Assembly (NCBI GenBank): GCA_018350325.1
Contig: JAEVLN010000001.1
Span: 2,407,501-2,471,500, forward strand
Direction of reading: 5' to 3'
DNA: 64,000 bases
Origin: Globodera rostochiensis
Lineage: Eukaryota; Nematoda; Chromadorea; Rhabditida; Heteroderidae
This document shows, one piece after another, positions 40,694 through 59,460 of the stretch. Below the pieces are notes generated by a model. That model was not told where the DNA came from, did not search any database, and saw nothing but the letters and a program-made list of their open reading frames with translations. The position numbers were made by a program, and so were the translations under genes. The first letter of the stretch is position 1; each line of letters begins with the position of its first letter.

Positions 40694-41888
40694 ATGAGCA
40701 GCAAGCGAGACAAGGTGGGGGTGGGGTGTTAATAGAGTTAGAAATGGTTTCCAAATTAACGTAACTAAAAATTATTAAAGGGATTTTAAAGAGAGCTCGC
40801 AATTTTGAAAAAGCCGGGGCCGGGTCAAGGAATCCGGGGGTTTTCCCATAATTACCAGGACCAGAAGTCGAAGCTGTTAAGCAGAAATTAAAAATTGTAT
40901 TGCCATGTTTTCGTTCGATCCAACGCGTTGTTTAACGCTAGCGGCGTAAATTTTGGGTGAAGATGGCTCTTTTTTGTCAAAACAAAAATTATTGGCATAA
41001 CATTATGCCAAACAATTAAAATATATTCAAAAGTCTTTCCACCTTCCAATTTTACTTTCAAATTTCCCATCCAATTTTTAACACACTTTAATAGAATGTT
41101 GTGAACTTGATCCTGAACCCGGCACTTCCGTTTGGCATCGAACAAAGAGAGGAGGAGGGCAATGAGCGCAAAAGCGACGGTAGTGATATGTAAATTTAGA
41201 AAAATATTCAACGTTTTTTTTCGCCACAGACGAAGAAAAATGTTCAAAATTGCCAAACTATCGGCAAAGTGAAGAATTGAGCCTGGAAGGTGTGAATTTG
41301 GCGGAAAAAGGCGACTTTGAAAATGCAATGGAAAAATTCGACGAGGCGATCAAAGTGCGCATTTTTTTCTGAAGATTTTAGGCCTTCATTTTTTGAACAA
41401 AAAAATTAGGTCTGTCCAGAAAATGCGTCACCCTACAACAACAGAGCCCAATTGTTCCGGTTGCTTTCCAAAATTCCCGGTAAATCATTGAATTGGTTGA
41501 AATTGATTTACACTCGGCTTAAGAAGCTCTTCGGGACCTCGAGAAAGCTTTGGAATTGTGTGGGGCAAAAGGCCGAATTGCTGCCCAATCGTTCGTCCAG
41601 AAGGCGCTAATCCATCAGTTTCGGGGCGAAGAAGCGATGGCAAAGGCGCGTTTTTGTGATGAACGCATCAAATTAATAATAATTAAGCAATAACAAAATT
41701 TGCAGGCCGACTTCGAGCAGGCGGCCAAATTGGGCTCAACGTTTGCGAAAAATCAACTCATTGCCATGAATCCGTGCGCAATTCGTTTTACAACAAATTA
41801 TCAATTTAATTTTTTGTTAAGATATGCCGCGATGTGCAACAAAATGCTTGGCGAAATGATGTCTAAATTCCGGAGAGAGGAGCATTAA
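40694..41888 (+). CDS. TTC36-like tetratricopeptide protein
   Basis: Small TPR protein (about 190 residues) orthologous to human TTC36, an HSP70-associated TPR protein. Exons: [147 protein letters not shown] with MNP; and [20 protein letters not shown]. The LNPALPFG start and the [10 protein letters not shown] ending are diagnostic of TTC36, and three TPR units lie between. Introns are about 45-80 nt except the first (about 390 nt). It lies head to head with ClpP, 285 bp apart, so the two may share a promoter region. Confidence 0.88.
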
Positions 41889-42302
41889 ATGTGGAAGGAC
41901 GGAGAGAGATACAATTTGGAGGAGGTCAATGCTATCAAACAAAAAAAAAAAGACAATTAATTGCACGAAGGAAACACACCGATGTTTTTTTATTACACGT
42001 TATACAAAATGTCTATCAAAAAAAAAAAAAAACTATTATTATCGTTAGTATTATTAAACCGTTCGACAAAGAACAAAATCACTGGGATAAGTACAATATT
42101 AAGGAGATATGAAGTGAATATACGTACTTGGCGACTACATTGAATATAAATTACCATTATTAATGATTCATATAATTCGCCATTCTTTAGTCTTGCAAGG
42201 CTATTTTATTCCATGTCTAATCGTCCATACTGTCCCTTCGAACCTTCAAACAAACAAAAAAAAAAATGCCATAAATTTTGGTTCAACAAATTTATTTGCA
42301 TT
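41889..42302. other. Convergent 3' intergenic region, TTC36 / malic enzyme
   Basis: AT-rich with A runs at about 41941 and 42019. No gene is seen. Confidence 0.6.
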
Positions 42303-45551
<3,249 letters not shown>

Positions 45552-46180
45552 TTTGGGAAGAACTACCCTCTGAAAGGGGGCAAATTTTGTTTAAAAAAGG
45601 TTCAATGTTCCGTACAAAAAAAAAAAAAGCATAGAAAGACAGGAATAGCTTTAACCGGTGCGCTTAAAGTGGCAAAGAGCAAAAAAGTTAAAAAAGCGAT
45701 GCGAAACAAAAAATTTCGGAACCCTCGAAGCATCAAAAATTTTTTTTGTTTTGTTTTTGGCGTTCTGTCAAAGCACTGAAGCTGCACCGGTAATTTTTTT
45801 GTTTTTGTTTGCTGCTTGATTCTCTGACTCACTTTTTTTTTTGTCCTTTTAATTAGAGTTCAGACTTTTCAAAAAACCCTGTATCTTTACTCTGTACCGC
45901 GGAACGGTGGTCTGTACCTGTACATACAGGAAAACCTTAGTGAGAGATCCTTAAAATCTATTTTTTTGGCTTGGCTTGCCCCCCCCCCCCGAAATCCAAG
46001 GCACGCTACGGCCCTGACTATGAGTCCGAGGCCTTCATTGTACTCTGAATAGAGGAAAAGTATACCTAAGCTGTATACAGACAGGTACAGGCCCTACTTT
46101 ATGCATATAATTGACAGAATTGGGAATCAATTTCGACATTTTATTGTTTATTTACTTTTAGATTCTTTAAAATTTTAAAA
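45552..46180. other. Divergent intergenic region, malic enzyme / VPS4
   Basis: Promoter region for two divergent genes. An imperfect inverted repeat lies at about 45909-46096: GGTCTGTACCTGTACATACAG on the left against CTGTATACAGACAGGTACAGG on the right. A C run lies at 45980-45990. Confidence 0.55.
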
Positions 46181-51219
<5,039 letters not shown>

Positions 51220-52048
51220 CGATTGCTGCTGCTGCTTGCTCGTCTCTGGTGAAGAAGACCCCGTTGGGACCGATCTGCTTGCTCTCTTCATTTTAAAGAT
51301 GGATTAGTCTCATTTTCACAACAACAAAAAAAAAGAATTTTTTTTTTTCAACTGTATGATGATGTTTGATAAGGTAAAAATATTCTTTGACAAATCCAAC
51401 CCCAACCCCCCGCATCGCATTTTTTTTGTTTTGTGCCGTTGTGTTTTTATTTCTCGATTTATTTTTCCATAAATTTAACAACAAAAACAAAACAAAAAAA
51501 TCCTGTCGAAAGAGTGAAAGTTGGGGGGGGGGGGGAAATTGATTTTGTTGTTCCTGTTATTTCCTGTCCTGATCAGTGTGTGATCGGAAAAAGGCATTAT
51601 GCTATTTCGGGGCGGTCAAATCAGGTCACTCTCACTCACTCACTCCCCACCCCTTTCACATTAACGGTGTTTTTTGATGCGATTTGGAAGGATGAGGAAA
51701 TTGCATGTAAAGGCAGGCGGTCAAATCAAAATCCGGTGGGAGGCGTGCCCACCTTTCCGATCGCCCCGCCAACCCCGTCCGTCGATGATCCACGGCGGCA
51801 GCGATGCGATTGTTGTTGTCGTCGAAGTCATTGTTCATTTTTCACCACACTTTGCTGTGCCCTGGGCATCATCCATCTTCGCCAAAAGTGCGTCGTCCTG
51901 TTTTCTTTGCCCTTGACCAATGCGTTCATCAACAGTTTCTACCCTTTGGCAATCGTTGGCATCGTCATGGTGTGTGCCGTAATTATAAAAACTTTCAGAT
52001 TTTTGTATATAACCTTTTAGTAATTTAGCTGATTTGAAAATTTTGCAA
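51220..52048. other. Intergenic downstream of VPS4
   Basis: Contains a G run at 51523-51534 and a CTCACTCACTCACTC run near 51630. One frame near 51880-51990 encodes a hydrophobic stretch, but no exon boundaries or family support it. No gene is called. Confidence 0.45.
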
Positions 52049-55000
52049 ATGGTGTTCCTCTATAGGTACTGCTCCATGTCGTTGTTTTCGATGTCCTGTT
52101 TGATGCTTCTCCTTTTTGAGCCTGTCCATGCTGCGGATTTGGCTGAACTGAAGCACTGTTTTGAACGCTATGATGGCCATCGGCTGTCCGTCGAAACGGT
52201 GTCGCCCTTTCTCAGTGAATGGCGTCGCAGCAGTGAAGAGCAATGCCTGGGTTGGAACAGTGCACCCAATTTTTGATCCAATTTGCAATATTTCAGAATT
52301 CTGCGTCCGATCAGCGGTCCTCAAAAATCCGGCAAAATTTTTTCGAATTTCAAATTTTTTAACAGAGCCGTTGCGGTTCCATCGTTTTCGACAAGGTCGG
52401 GCACGTTTGCCACTACTTCACCTCAAAAGGTGGCGGCTGATTGGTTTTGAAATGGCACAAAAACTTTATAACCATTCTTTCCCCGTCGCCTGCAGGTTTG
52501 GCCAATTTGGTGCGACAACGGAAATTTGTGTACTTGCGCGTCACGGACAGGAACTGTATGGGTATGGTGACACCGTTTTGATCAGAAATAGGGCCGATCA
52601 TCGTTTGGACGGAGTCTGTGTTCGTCTACTGATCTGCACCACTGAATTAACTGAACAGTCTTTCGTAGATTGATCTGTCAACCAGCTTAAATTGATCAGG
52701 ATACCTGATCTGTTGATTTGACGTCGTTATCTGCACGAAACAGATTCCGGCCGAACGAATTCAGATTGTGGACAATTGAATTTTGTTTAAACGTTTCACA
52801 CATTTTGCAGATTCATTGATGGCAAAACTGCTGGGGAAGGAGTCCGCCACAAATACCCACAAAAACAGCGGCGACGTTGACGGCACTTCGCATGTCGACG
52901 AACACGCAACGCCATCGGACAATGTGCACAAAATGGCATTGGGAAATGCCACCGTTTCAACCGTTTCCAACACTTCGGCTGCTGTCGCTGGAGGTGGGCT
53001 TTTCAGCACACAAAGATTGAAAGAAATGATATTTAGTGATTGGTGATTCTTGACATGGCATGTTTCCATTTCACAAAGTTCAGGACGTAACGAAAGCTCC
53101 TCCTTGTCCGCGATTGGTGCACTGTTGGCCCAGTTGGATGCCGAGTTGGCCAAGCAGTCGTTGGCGGTTGGGTCGTCATCGCCAGTTGCTCCTGAACCGT
53201 TTCCAGCTTCAGCAGCAGCAGCAGCAGCAGTCCCTTTTGCATTAAATGATGCTGACGAGGCCAATGCTTTGTTGGCCAAAAAGGGTCCGACAATAAGTGA
53301 TCGGGAGATCAGACGAAGCCCGCGCATCAACGACAGAGGCAATCGCCGTCAACAACACAATGTTATCACAACAACTTATGAAGATGAGCAGCAACGACAA
53401 GCAGCAACAGCAACAACGGGTGATGAACAACAGCAGGAATTGGTGGTGGAGAAGGAAGTGTCGCTCCAGGGCAGTGAAGGCGAACTGTCCATGTCCGGAG
53501 GTGGAGTTGAGCAGGGCAGGGTTGGTTCCCCACCACACTTTCGGGGAACGGTTCAATTTGTGCTAGGGGTGGAGACGGGATCGGGATCCGAATCTGACAA
53601 AAAGTGATCTGGGAAAGAACAGCGAGTAGATTGGGCAAAGCCTCGAGCAGAACCCGCCCACCGCCCGGGGGGGGGGCAATTTTTTACCGGGAATGGGACG
53701 ACAAAAAAGCGATTATGACACTAAATATTTGGGACTGAAGAATGAATAAAGTGATCGAAAAGGACAATTTTAAAATGTATTGAATTTTTATTTGGCAGAA
53801 AATCCCTGCGAAAATTCGGATTTGACCCATCGCATTTGGTTGGCTGTGGAGAACACGCGAATGGCACAAGCCGTGGACGCCAACAACGCGCCGCAAAAGG
53901 CGGCCAACACGCCGCGCGAGTGCGTGCGCGTGTGCACGGATTTGATGGTAATTTTAGGCAATTGGGCCAACATTAAATCGATTCGAATTTGTTCGAAATT
54001 TTACGAAAATAATTTTTTTGAAAAATTTTGGAATACATTTTTCAGGTCGACTCCCGCCCTTGCAATTTGTTTTCCTTCTTTGAACACGAAAAGCGATGCG
54101 TTTTTGGCAGTTCTGGCAACGAATTTCCGGCCCACGGATCGTTGGAGTCCATTCATGACGGCAACTTTTCTGAGCGAACATTTCGACAATTTTGCTTTCC
54201 CGGTTTGTGGGGCAGGAAGTGCTCCAATTCGTTCAAATTCCATTCTTCGGCTCCTGTGGACCTTCTCCAGCAATATTTACCAATGTCCAACTCTCTGATC
54301 CCCAAAAATGCGTCACTCACACATTTTCATGATTAAATAAACTCATTCATTTTGATGATCGACCCCATTTTTGTTCACAGCCAGCCTTTCACCGTTCGAA
54401 AACTGCGCGGAGTTTCTGGCCTTCACGGACTATCGATTGGAAATGGAGCCCCGCGAAATTTTTGACGGCCTTCCCGCCACCGCGCAAGGCCTTTCCGCGT
54501 GCATTGAACTGTGCGTGCTGTCAAGCGAATACCGTTGCATGGTCCGAACATTTTTTTTTTGAGGGGCGGGCGGACATTTTCCCAATAAAACCCTCTGCGG
54601 TCAACTGAGTCCCACAAAGAATTTGAAAAGGAGGACTGAATGGGGCGGCGGGCTTCTCTTTCCCTGCGCGCAGAAACCCTAACAAATTTTGCGCGCCCAT
54701 TTTCAGAGTGCCACATTCGACTCCGTCCACGGCATTTGCCGTCTGTTCAATGAGCACAGTCTGACCAATCCGAACGCCTTTCGCGAGCATCGGGACCAAA
54801 GCCAATTGTATTTTGAGGTCCAAAATTTAGAATTCAAAAGATGGTGGATGAGTAGAGCTCGCACTTTTGGTTTTTAATCTCTTAATATTTTGGCATTTTT
54901 TTTTGGAAAATTAAAAAATGCAATAAAGGGGTGGAATCAATTAAACTCAAAAAAAAAAAATTGAGTCGGGGGCATTCGCAGAAAATTTCTCAATGGATTT

Positions 55001-55282
55001 TTCCCTCCATTTGACTTTCCAAATTCCTTTTTTGATCAATTTTTCTCGTCTTTAAGCTAGTGATTTGAACAATGAGTCCGAATATTTTTTTTTTTTTCTT
55101 TTTAGAACGGATGCGTCGAGTCGGCCGGAGAAATTACGCAAGGTTTTGTCGCAAACTTTGAAACAACAACCCGATTTTTTAAGTGTATTGTGATGTTTAA
55201 TTGTTTCAGAGATCAGTCAGAAAGGTTCCGTCCGAAGAATGCACCTAAAATTGTGAGAAAAAAAACATACTCTGTACAATAA
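52049..55282 (+). CDS. Secreted or membrane-attached protein with three PAN/apple-like domains
   Basis: A signal peptide (YCSMSLFSMSCLMLLLFEPV, then HAAD) is followed by a first PAN-like domain: LKHCFERYDG, EEQCLEFCVRSAVLKNP, then SRCGSIVFDKVGHVCHYF and RKFVYLRVTDRNCM. Two very short introns interrupt it, one with a GC donor (52332-52365, 34 nt). A Ser/Ala/Gln-rich linker follows (52811-53607). A second PAN domain has ENPCENSD, RECVRVCTDLMVDSRPCNLF and HEKRCVFGS; a third has FENCAEFLAF, LSACIELCVLSSEYRC and SVHGICRLFNEHSL, ending with NGCVESAGE. PAN domains in nematodes occur in apical extracellular matrix and sensory-organ proteins; this gene's exact role is unknown. The linker frame also reaches a stop at 53605-53607, so domain 1 plus linker and domains 2-3 could be two genes. 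The start may be 52049 or 52076; both give a signal peptide. Confidence 0.6.
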
Positions 55283-55762
55283 ATTTTTATGTATAAAAAT
55301 TCTTTGTTAAAAATTCAACCGTTTTCTAACTGTAATTCATCGAAAATTCTCACCTGTGACATGATCATAACGGTACAAAACCAAAAAAAAGAGTGCCAGA
55401 CCGGAGTGCCACGTTCCGTCGCCCTTTCCCTCGGCATATTTAAAAAAAACATTCTCGGGACCGCAATTCGAAAGGATTGCAAGGCCATTCCTCTTTAAAA
55501 GGGGTGATTTGCAAATTTTTGGGTTGTTTTAAAACAATTTATAGAATTTGAGATTATCCGGCTTCTCCGTATTATGCTTCTCAAATTTAATTGAAAAACA
55601 AATTCGAAACTTTTTGGTGTTAAATTTTGTTTTTTTATTGAACACGTTTGAATTTGGCGCGTCAGGGACTCGTTTGAAAAAAAAACTTTTTTCCTTTGGC
55701 GATACATCTCTAAATACCAGCCATATTCACTCAAATGCCATTTCCCGCGTTCATTCTCAAAG
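55283..55762. other. Upstream region of F-box-like copy B
   Basis: The right half (from about 55590) is homologous to the DNA upstream of copy A and of the SPRY gene. No gene is seen. Confidence 0.6.
55692..55717 (+). promoter_or_regulatory. Conserved upstream block, F-box-like copy B
   Basis: TCCTTTGGCGATACATCTCTAA and following ATA: the same motif and spacing to the start codon as at copies A and C. Confidence 0.6.
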
Positions 55763-57136
55763 ATGTCTGACAACCTGCAACAGCGACGCAATAGAGAACT
55801 GTGAGTTTTTTTTGTTTGAGTTTTTATCAAATTTAAAAATTTCATTTTCTTTTTTTAGCAAAGTGTGCGACGACATTTGGTTGGGCATGTTTCCTTTCCT
55901 TGAACCGGCCGAACTCAAATTTGTCATGGCGCTGCTCTCCGATCGTTTCGATGCGCTGGTGGACATTCACTTCAAGAGGACGACAGAATGGGCACTTGGG
56001 AATTTTGAAGTTCAAGGTTCGGAGGATGGCGCACGAATTGCCAAAAGGAAGGGCGGCAGCGTCGAACATTTGCCCATCCCACAAGGACCGCTGCCAGACA
56101 AATTGATCGGCTTCAATCACATTGAGATAGAGTAAGTTAATTCAAAATTAAAAAATAATCATTTCAAAAACAATACTTTAAGATACATCGACCACACTGT
56201 CATCGCTTTTCTCCGTCGCATTCGGCGCCTCTTCAACGCGGGCATCACTTTGCAACTGGAAATATTGGATCTCGAACGCCGAAGCTGGGACGTCTTTGTG
56301 CAACACATTTGGCCTCTGCTGTCGTCCAACATCAACGGATTGGACGTGGCGGATTACAGTCTCCATGAACTGCGAAGTCGCGTCTCGCCCACCGTTCTCT
56401 GTGACTGTGTCAACCTTCGATCCCTCTCTGCTTGTCTTGTACCGCCCGAATGGCCGGCCGATGATCGTCGTGAAGCTTCTGATGGCCAAGCGCTGACCAG
56501 ATGGATTCACACTCCGCGACAAGACGGCCTTCCGAAGACGTTTCAGTATTTTGGGGATGTGCTACTCGACACGATGGTGAACGGATTCAGAGAGGTCCCT
56601 TTTTTCTTTTATGGCTGCTCATTTTATCGGCAAAATTTGTCATTTTAGACTTTTCTCAACGCCTCCACCGCTGTCAATTACATCATTGTTGTTATTGGTA
56701 GAGACGTTTCTGGTGACTATGTGCCATTTGACTTGAAGAACGAACAAACTCGGGAGCGTTTGGCATTTCGGCGTCAGGGCGATTATAAGTGGCTGATGGA
56801 GCGGGGACCGATTGTGCGAGATGAGAAGCAATGGACCGAGTGGAAGAAAGCGGTGGATGGAAGTCAGCAGAAGAATTGGATCGTCGTTTTCCTTCAAGAC
56901 CCTTACATTGGGTGAGTTCGTATCAATTTAATTCTCAGAAAATCTGTTGAATTTTTTCTGTTTTTTTTTCAGATCACTTTCGCCTGCTGCTGGACCGAGC
57001 AATGCAACTGAACGATGAGCTTCGATCAAGACGAAAGATGACGCGAGGGGATAATGCATTCAAATATTGCCGAAGTGATCAACCGATTTTATGGCGTTTC
57101 TTTGTGATATCTGATGTTAAATTTTATCGTTATTAA
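55763..57136 (+). CDS. F-box-like family protein, copy B (intact)
   Basis: Intact member of the family represented by copy A. Exons: MSDNLQQRRNREL; F-box-like VCDDIWLGMFPFLEPAELKF and ALLSDRFDALVDIHF; IDHTVIAFLRRIRRLFNAGI, HIWPLLSSNINGLDVADYSL, TVLCDCVNLRSL, EWPADDRREASDGQALTRWI; TFLNASTAVNYIIVVIGRDV, FDLKNEQTRERLAFRRQGDY, ERGPIVRDEKQWTEWKKAVD and FLQDPYIG; and the last exon HFRLLLDRAMQLNDELRSRR to VISDVKFYRY. Introns are 45-65 nt. The F-box suggests a ubiquitin-ligase adaptor; the rest of the protein matches nothing I recognise and is conserved between copies, so it is probably the substrate- or partner-binding part. No signal peptide is present, so it is likely intracellular. Confidence 0.8.
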
Positions 57137-57859
57137 TGTATTCGATCTCTCCTATTGTTGTGGCATATTATGCTATCGTTGGCTGTATAAGAAAATGTAC
57201 GTGGCAAATAAAATAATCGAGCGAATTTCGGGGATATCCGCATTTGGCGATTAGAGTTTTAATCGTTATGATTTTGTCCTAGCGAATAGGTTAAAAGCGG
57301 GCAAAATCCCTAATGAAATGTCTAAATCTCGACAAATAGAGTGTCTTTGCTTCAATTTAAAAAGAAGCTAACTTTTAGATTCCTTTCAATATTAAGCATT
57401 TAAAGATTAGCGCACTTTTCGCGAACAAATACACCAAGACATGAAATTCTCGCAAAGATGACTGACTACATTCGAAACTTTTTGGTGATGAATTTTGTTG
57501 TTTTGGAGCATGAATTTGCGCGTTTTGGCGCGTCAGGGAGTCGTTATAATATGTTTCCTTTGGCGATGCGTCTAAATACGAGTTTAACTCAAATCCCATT
57601 TGCCCCATTCATTCTTCCAAAAATGCCAACACCCCCGCACTGATCAGTGATCACGAATTCGTCCATAGAAATCCTGTGACGATTTTTTGGTTTCCCAAAA
57701 ATCACCCCTAAAAATTGTTTTTGTTCTCTGACAAAAAAGCCCTGCAAAATCGGCTTTTTTTTTTCTTGGCCAAAAATCACTTTCTTTTTGATGTAAAATG
57801 TTGTTAAAAATTGATTTTTTTTTTTCATTAAAGCGATACAAAATCATCCAATTGTTATT
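57137..57859. other. 3' flank of copy B followed by the 5' flank of a lost third copy
   Basis: 57137-57290 is the copy B 3' flank, which recurs after the SPRY gene. 57465-57625 matches the upstream DNA of copies A and B, including the promoter block and CATTCATTCTTCCAAAAATG at the place of the F-box start; that ATG (57623) opens only a six-codon frame. The rest (57640-57859) is not homologous to the F-box genes. Confidence 0.65.
57556..57578 (+). promoter_or_regulatory. F-box-family promoter block upstream of the SPRY gene
   Basis: TTCCTTTGGCGATGCGTCTA and following AATA matches the blocks before copies A and B. Here it is followed about 280 bp later by a SPRY gene instead of an F-box gene. 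Confidence 0.6.
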
Positions 57860-58637
57860 ATGGCGCAGAATCGATGGGATCCCACGGCATGTCACGAGGA
57901 CCTCACACTCATTGAGCCCGAACGATTGGTGGTCCAATTTACTGGGGAAGACCGACCAGGTCCTGGTTTTTTTTTTGAAACAAGTGTTTTTTGGATTATC
58001 GAAGCCATTCTTTAGGAGTTCCCCGCTATGTCTTTGCTGAACGGCCAATTCCAAAAAATGGCATTTTCTACTACGAAGTGAACATCATCAGTCAACGCAC
58101 GGGGTAAGTTAAAAATTTGTATAATAATTACGTTTGAAATGTTTGGTTAAGGACCGCCATTGGACTTGCCACCAAACCAAATCCGATGCTCCCATCGGGC
58201 CTTCCCCCAGCCACATACTCCTGTTGGGTCGGCGGCAATTCCGGCCTTTTTTGGGGTCACATGGCTGAAGGGGAATGGGCCTGTTGGCAGGGGGGCCAAA
58301 GGCCTTCGTTTGGTGCCGGCGACGTCATCGGATGCGGCGTCAATTTGGCAACGCGCCGAATCATTTACACGAAGAATGGCGAGCGTTTGGGTAAGAAAGT
58401 GAAAACCCTAAAAGTCCCAAATAAAAAATCCCAAATTCTTTTATGCTTACAAAATATAAACTTTAAAGAAAATCGAAATTTCTTTTTATTTTTTCAGACA
58501 CCACAAATTCATTTGTGCCCGATTCTGCCGATGATTTGTTTCCGATTGTTGCGTTGTCAAGGCGGGGCGATAGAATTGAAGCGAACTTTGGGCCCAATTT
58601 CAGATTCGATAATGTCGAAGCGATCAATAATATCTGA
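57860..58637 (+). CDS. SPRY-domain protein of the cyst-nematode SPRYSEC/RBP type, no signal peptide
   Basis: Four exons give about 200 residues that are almost all SPRY domain: MAQNRWDPTACHEDLTLIEP, ERLVVQFTGEDRPG; VPRYVFAERPIPKNGIFYYE, VNIISQRTG; TAIGLATKPNPMLPSGLPPA, SCWVGGNSGLFWGHMAEGEW, SFGAGDVIGCGVNLATRRII, YTKNGERL; and DTTNSFVPDSADDLFPIVAL, RIEANFGPNFRF before the stop at 58635. FYYEV, IGLATK, GDVIGCGV and IYTKNGERL are the SPRY core strands, and the NRWD start and GPNF end are typical of the large family in potato and soybean cyst nematodes. Secreted members act as effectors in host plants; this one has no N-terminal signal peptide, so it may be an intracellular member related to RanBPM. 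The stop is followed at once by DNA homologous to the F-box-like copy 3' end. Confidence 0.82.
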
Positions 58638-59460
58638 TGTTAAATTTTATCGTTATTGATGTATTCGATCTCTCCAATTGTTGTGCCCATATCATGTTAT
58701 CGTTGGCTGTAGCAAATATAAAATCAAGCAAATTTTGGTAATGATCGGATATTGGCGATTAGGGATTTTAATCGTTGCGATTTTGTCCTAGTGCCCACAG
58801 CTTAGGCAAACCCCAAAATTTAACCATCAAAAAGAACCCAAGAATAATTATGCGCCAATTTAGCACACGGCTTTGTCCGCACGCCGAACACAAATACCTG
58901 TCCTGTTTTAATCTAAATTTTCAAAAATGATATCACTAATCAATCAACTGATCGATCAATAAACGACTGATTGTGCCGGCACAGCGCTGGCTGAGCTGAC
59001 TCTCTCGCTCGCACTCCAACCGCAGCATTTGACCGGCGTGCATGCGCCAAATTTTATACTAATCCGGATGCGGCAAATCCGGATTCTAGTTGTGAAAATC
59101 AACCGTCAATAAATCCCACGTGAACGAATAAAGAAAAGCAAAGATTGGTAAGGGAGCCACCCCACCCCCCTCCCCCCGCCAACCCGCGCCGGCGTTGAAT
59201 CCCCCCTTTTAATATTCCAACTTATTTTTGTTTGTTATTCAAGCTCCTCTTTGTCCCATACCCCCGGCGATTATAATTTTGGTGAATAAACGTGTTGAGA
59301 ACAAGTCGACAACCGGCATAAACATTGCTTCTATCCAAAATGTTTTGAATCAACAAAAAAAGGTGTAAAGTTAGAAAGGAGATGAATAATTTAAATATTT
59401 ATTCATTATTTTTTACAAACCCCGAATACATAAATCGTTTGATTCATCCCCCTCATTCCG
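58638..59460. other. Shared 3' flank, then intergenic DNA
   Basis: About 58631-58795 is homologous to the end of F-box-like copy B and its 3' flank (ATATCTGATGTTAAATTTTA... to ATTTTGTCCTAG). The rest has a C-rich patch at 59159-59205 and no gene. Confidence 0.65.

Noticed and set aside
51660..52020. Hydrophobic plus-strand frame before the PAN-domain gene
   Set aside because: Three frames overlap with similar quality and none shows conservation or clear splice sites; a signal peptide starts independently at 52049 or 52076.
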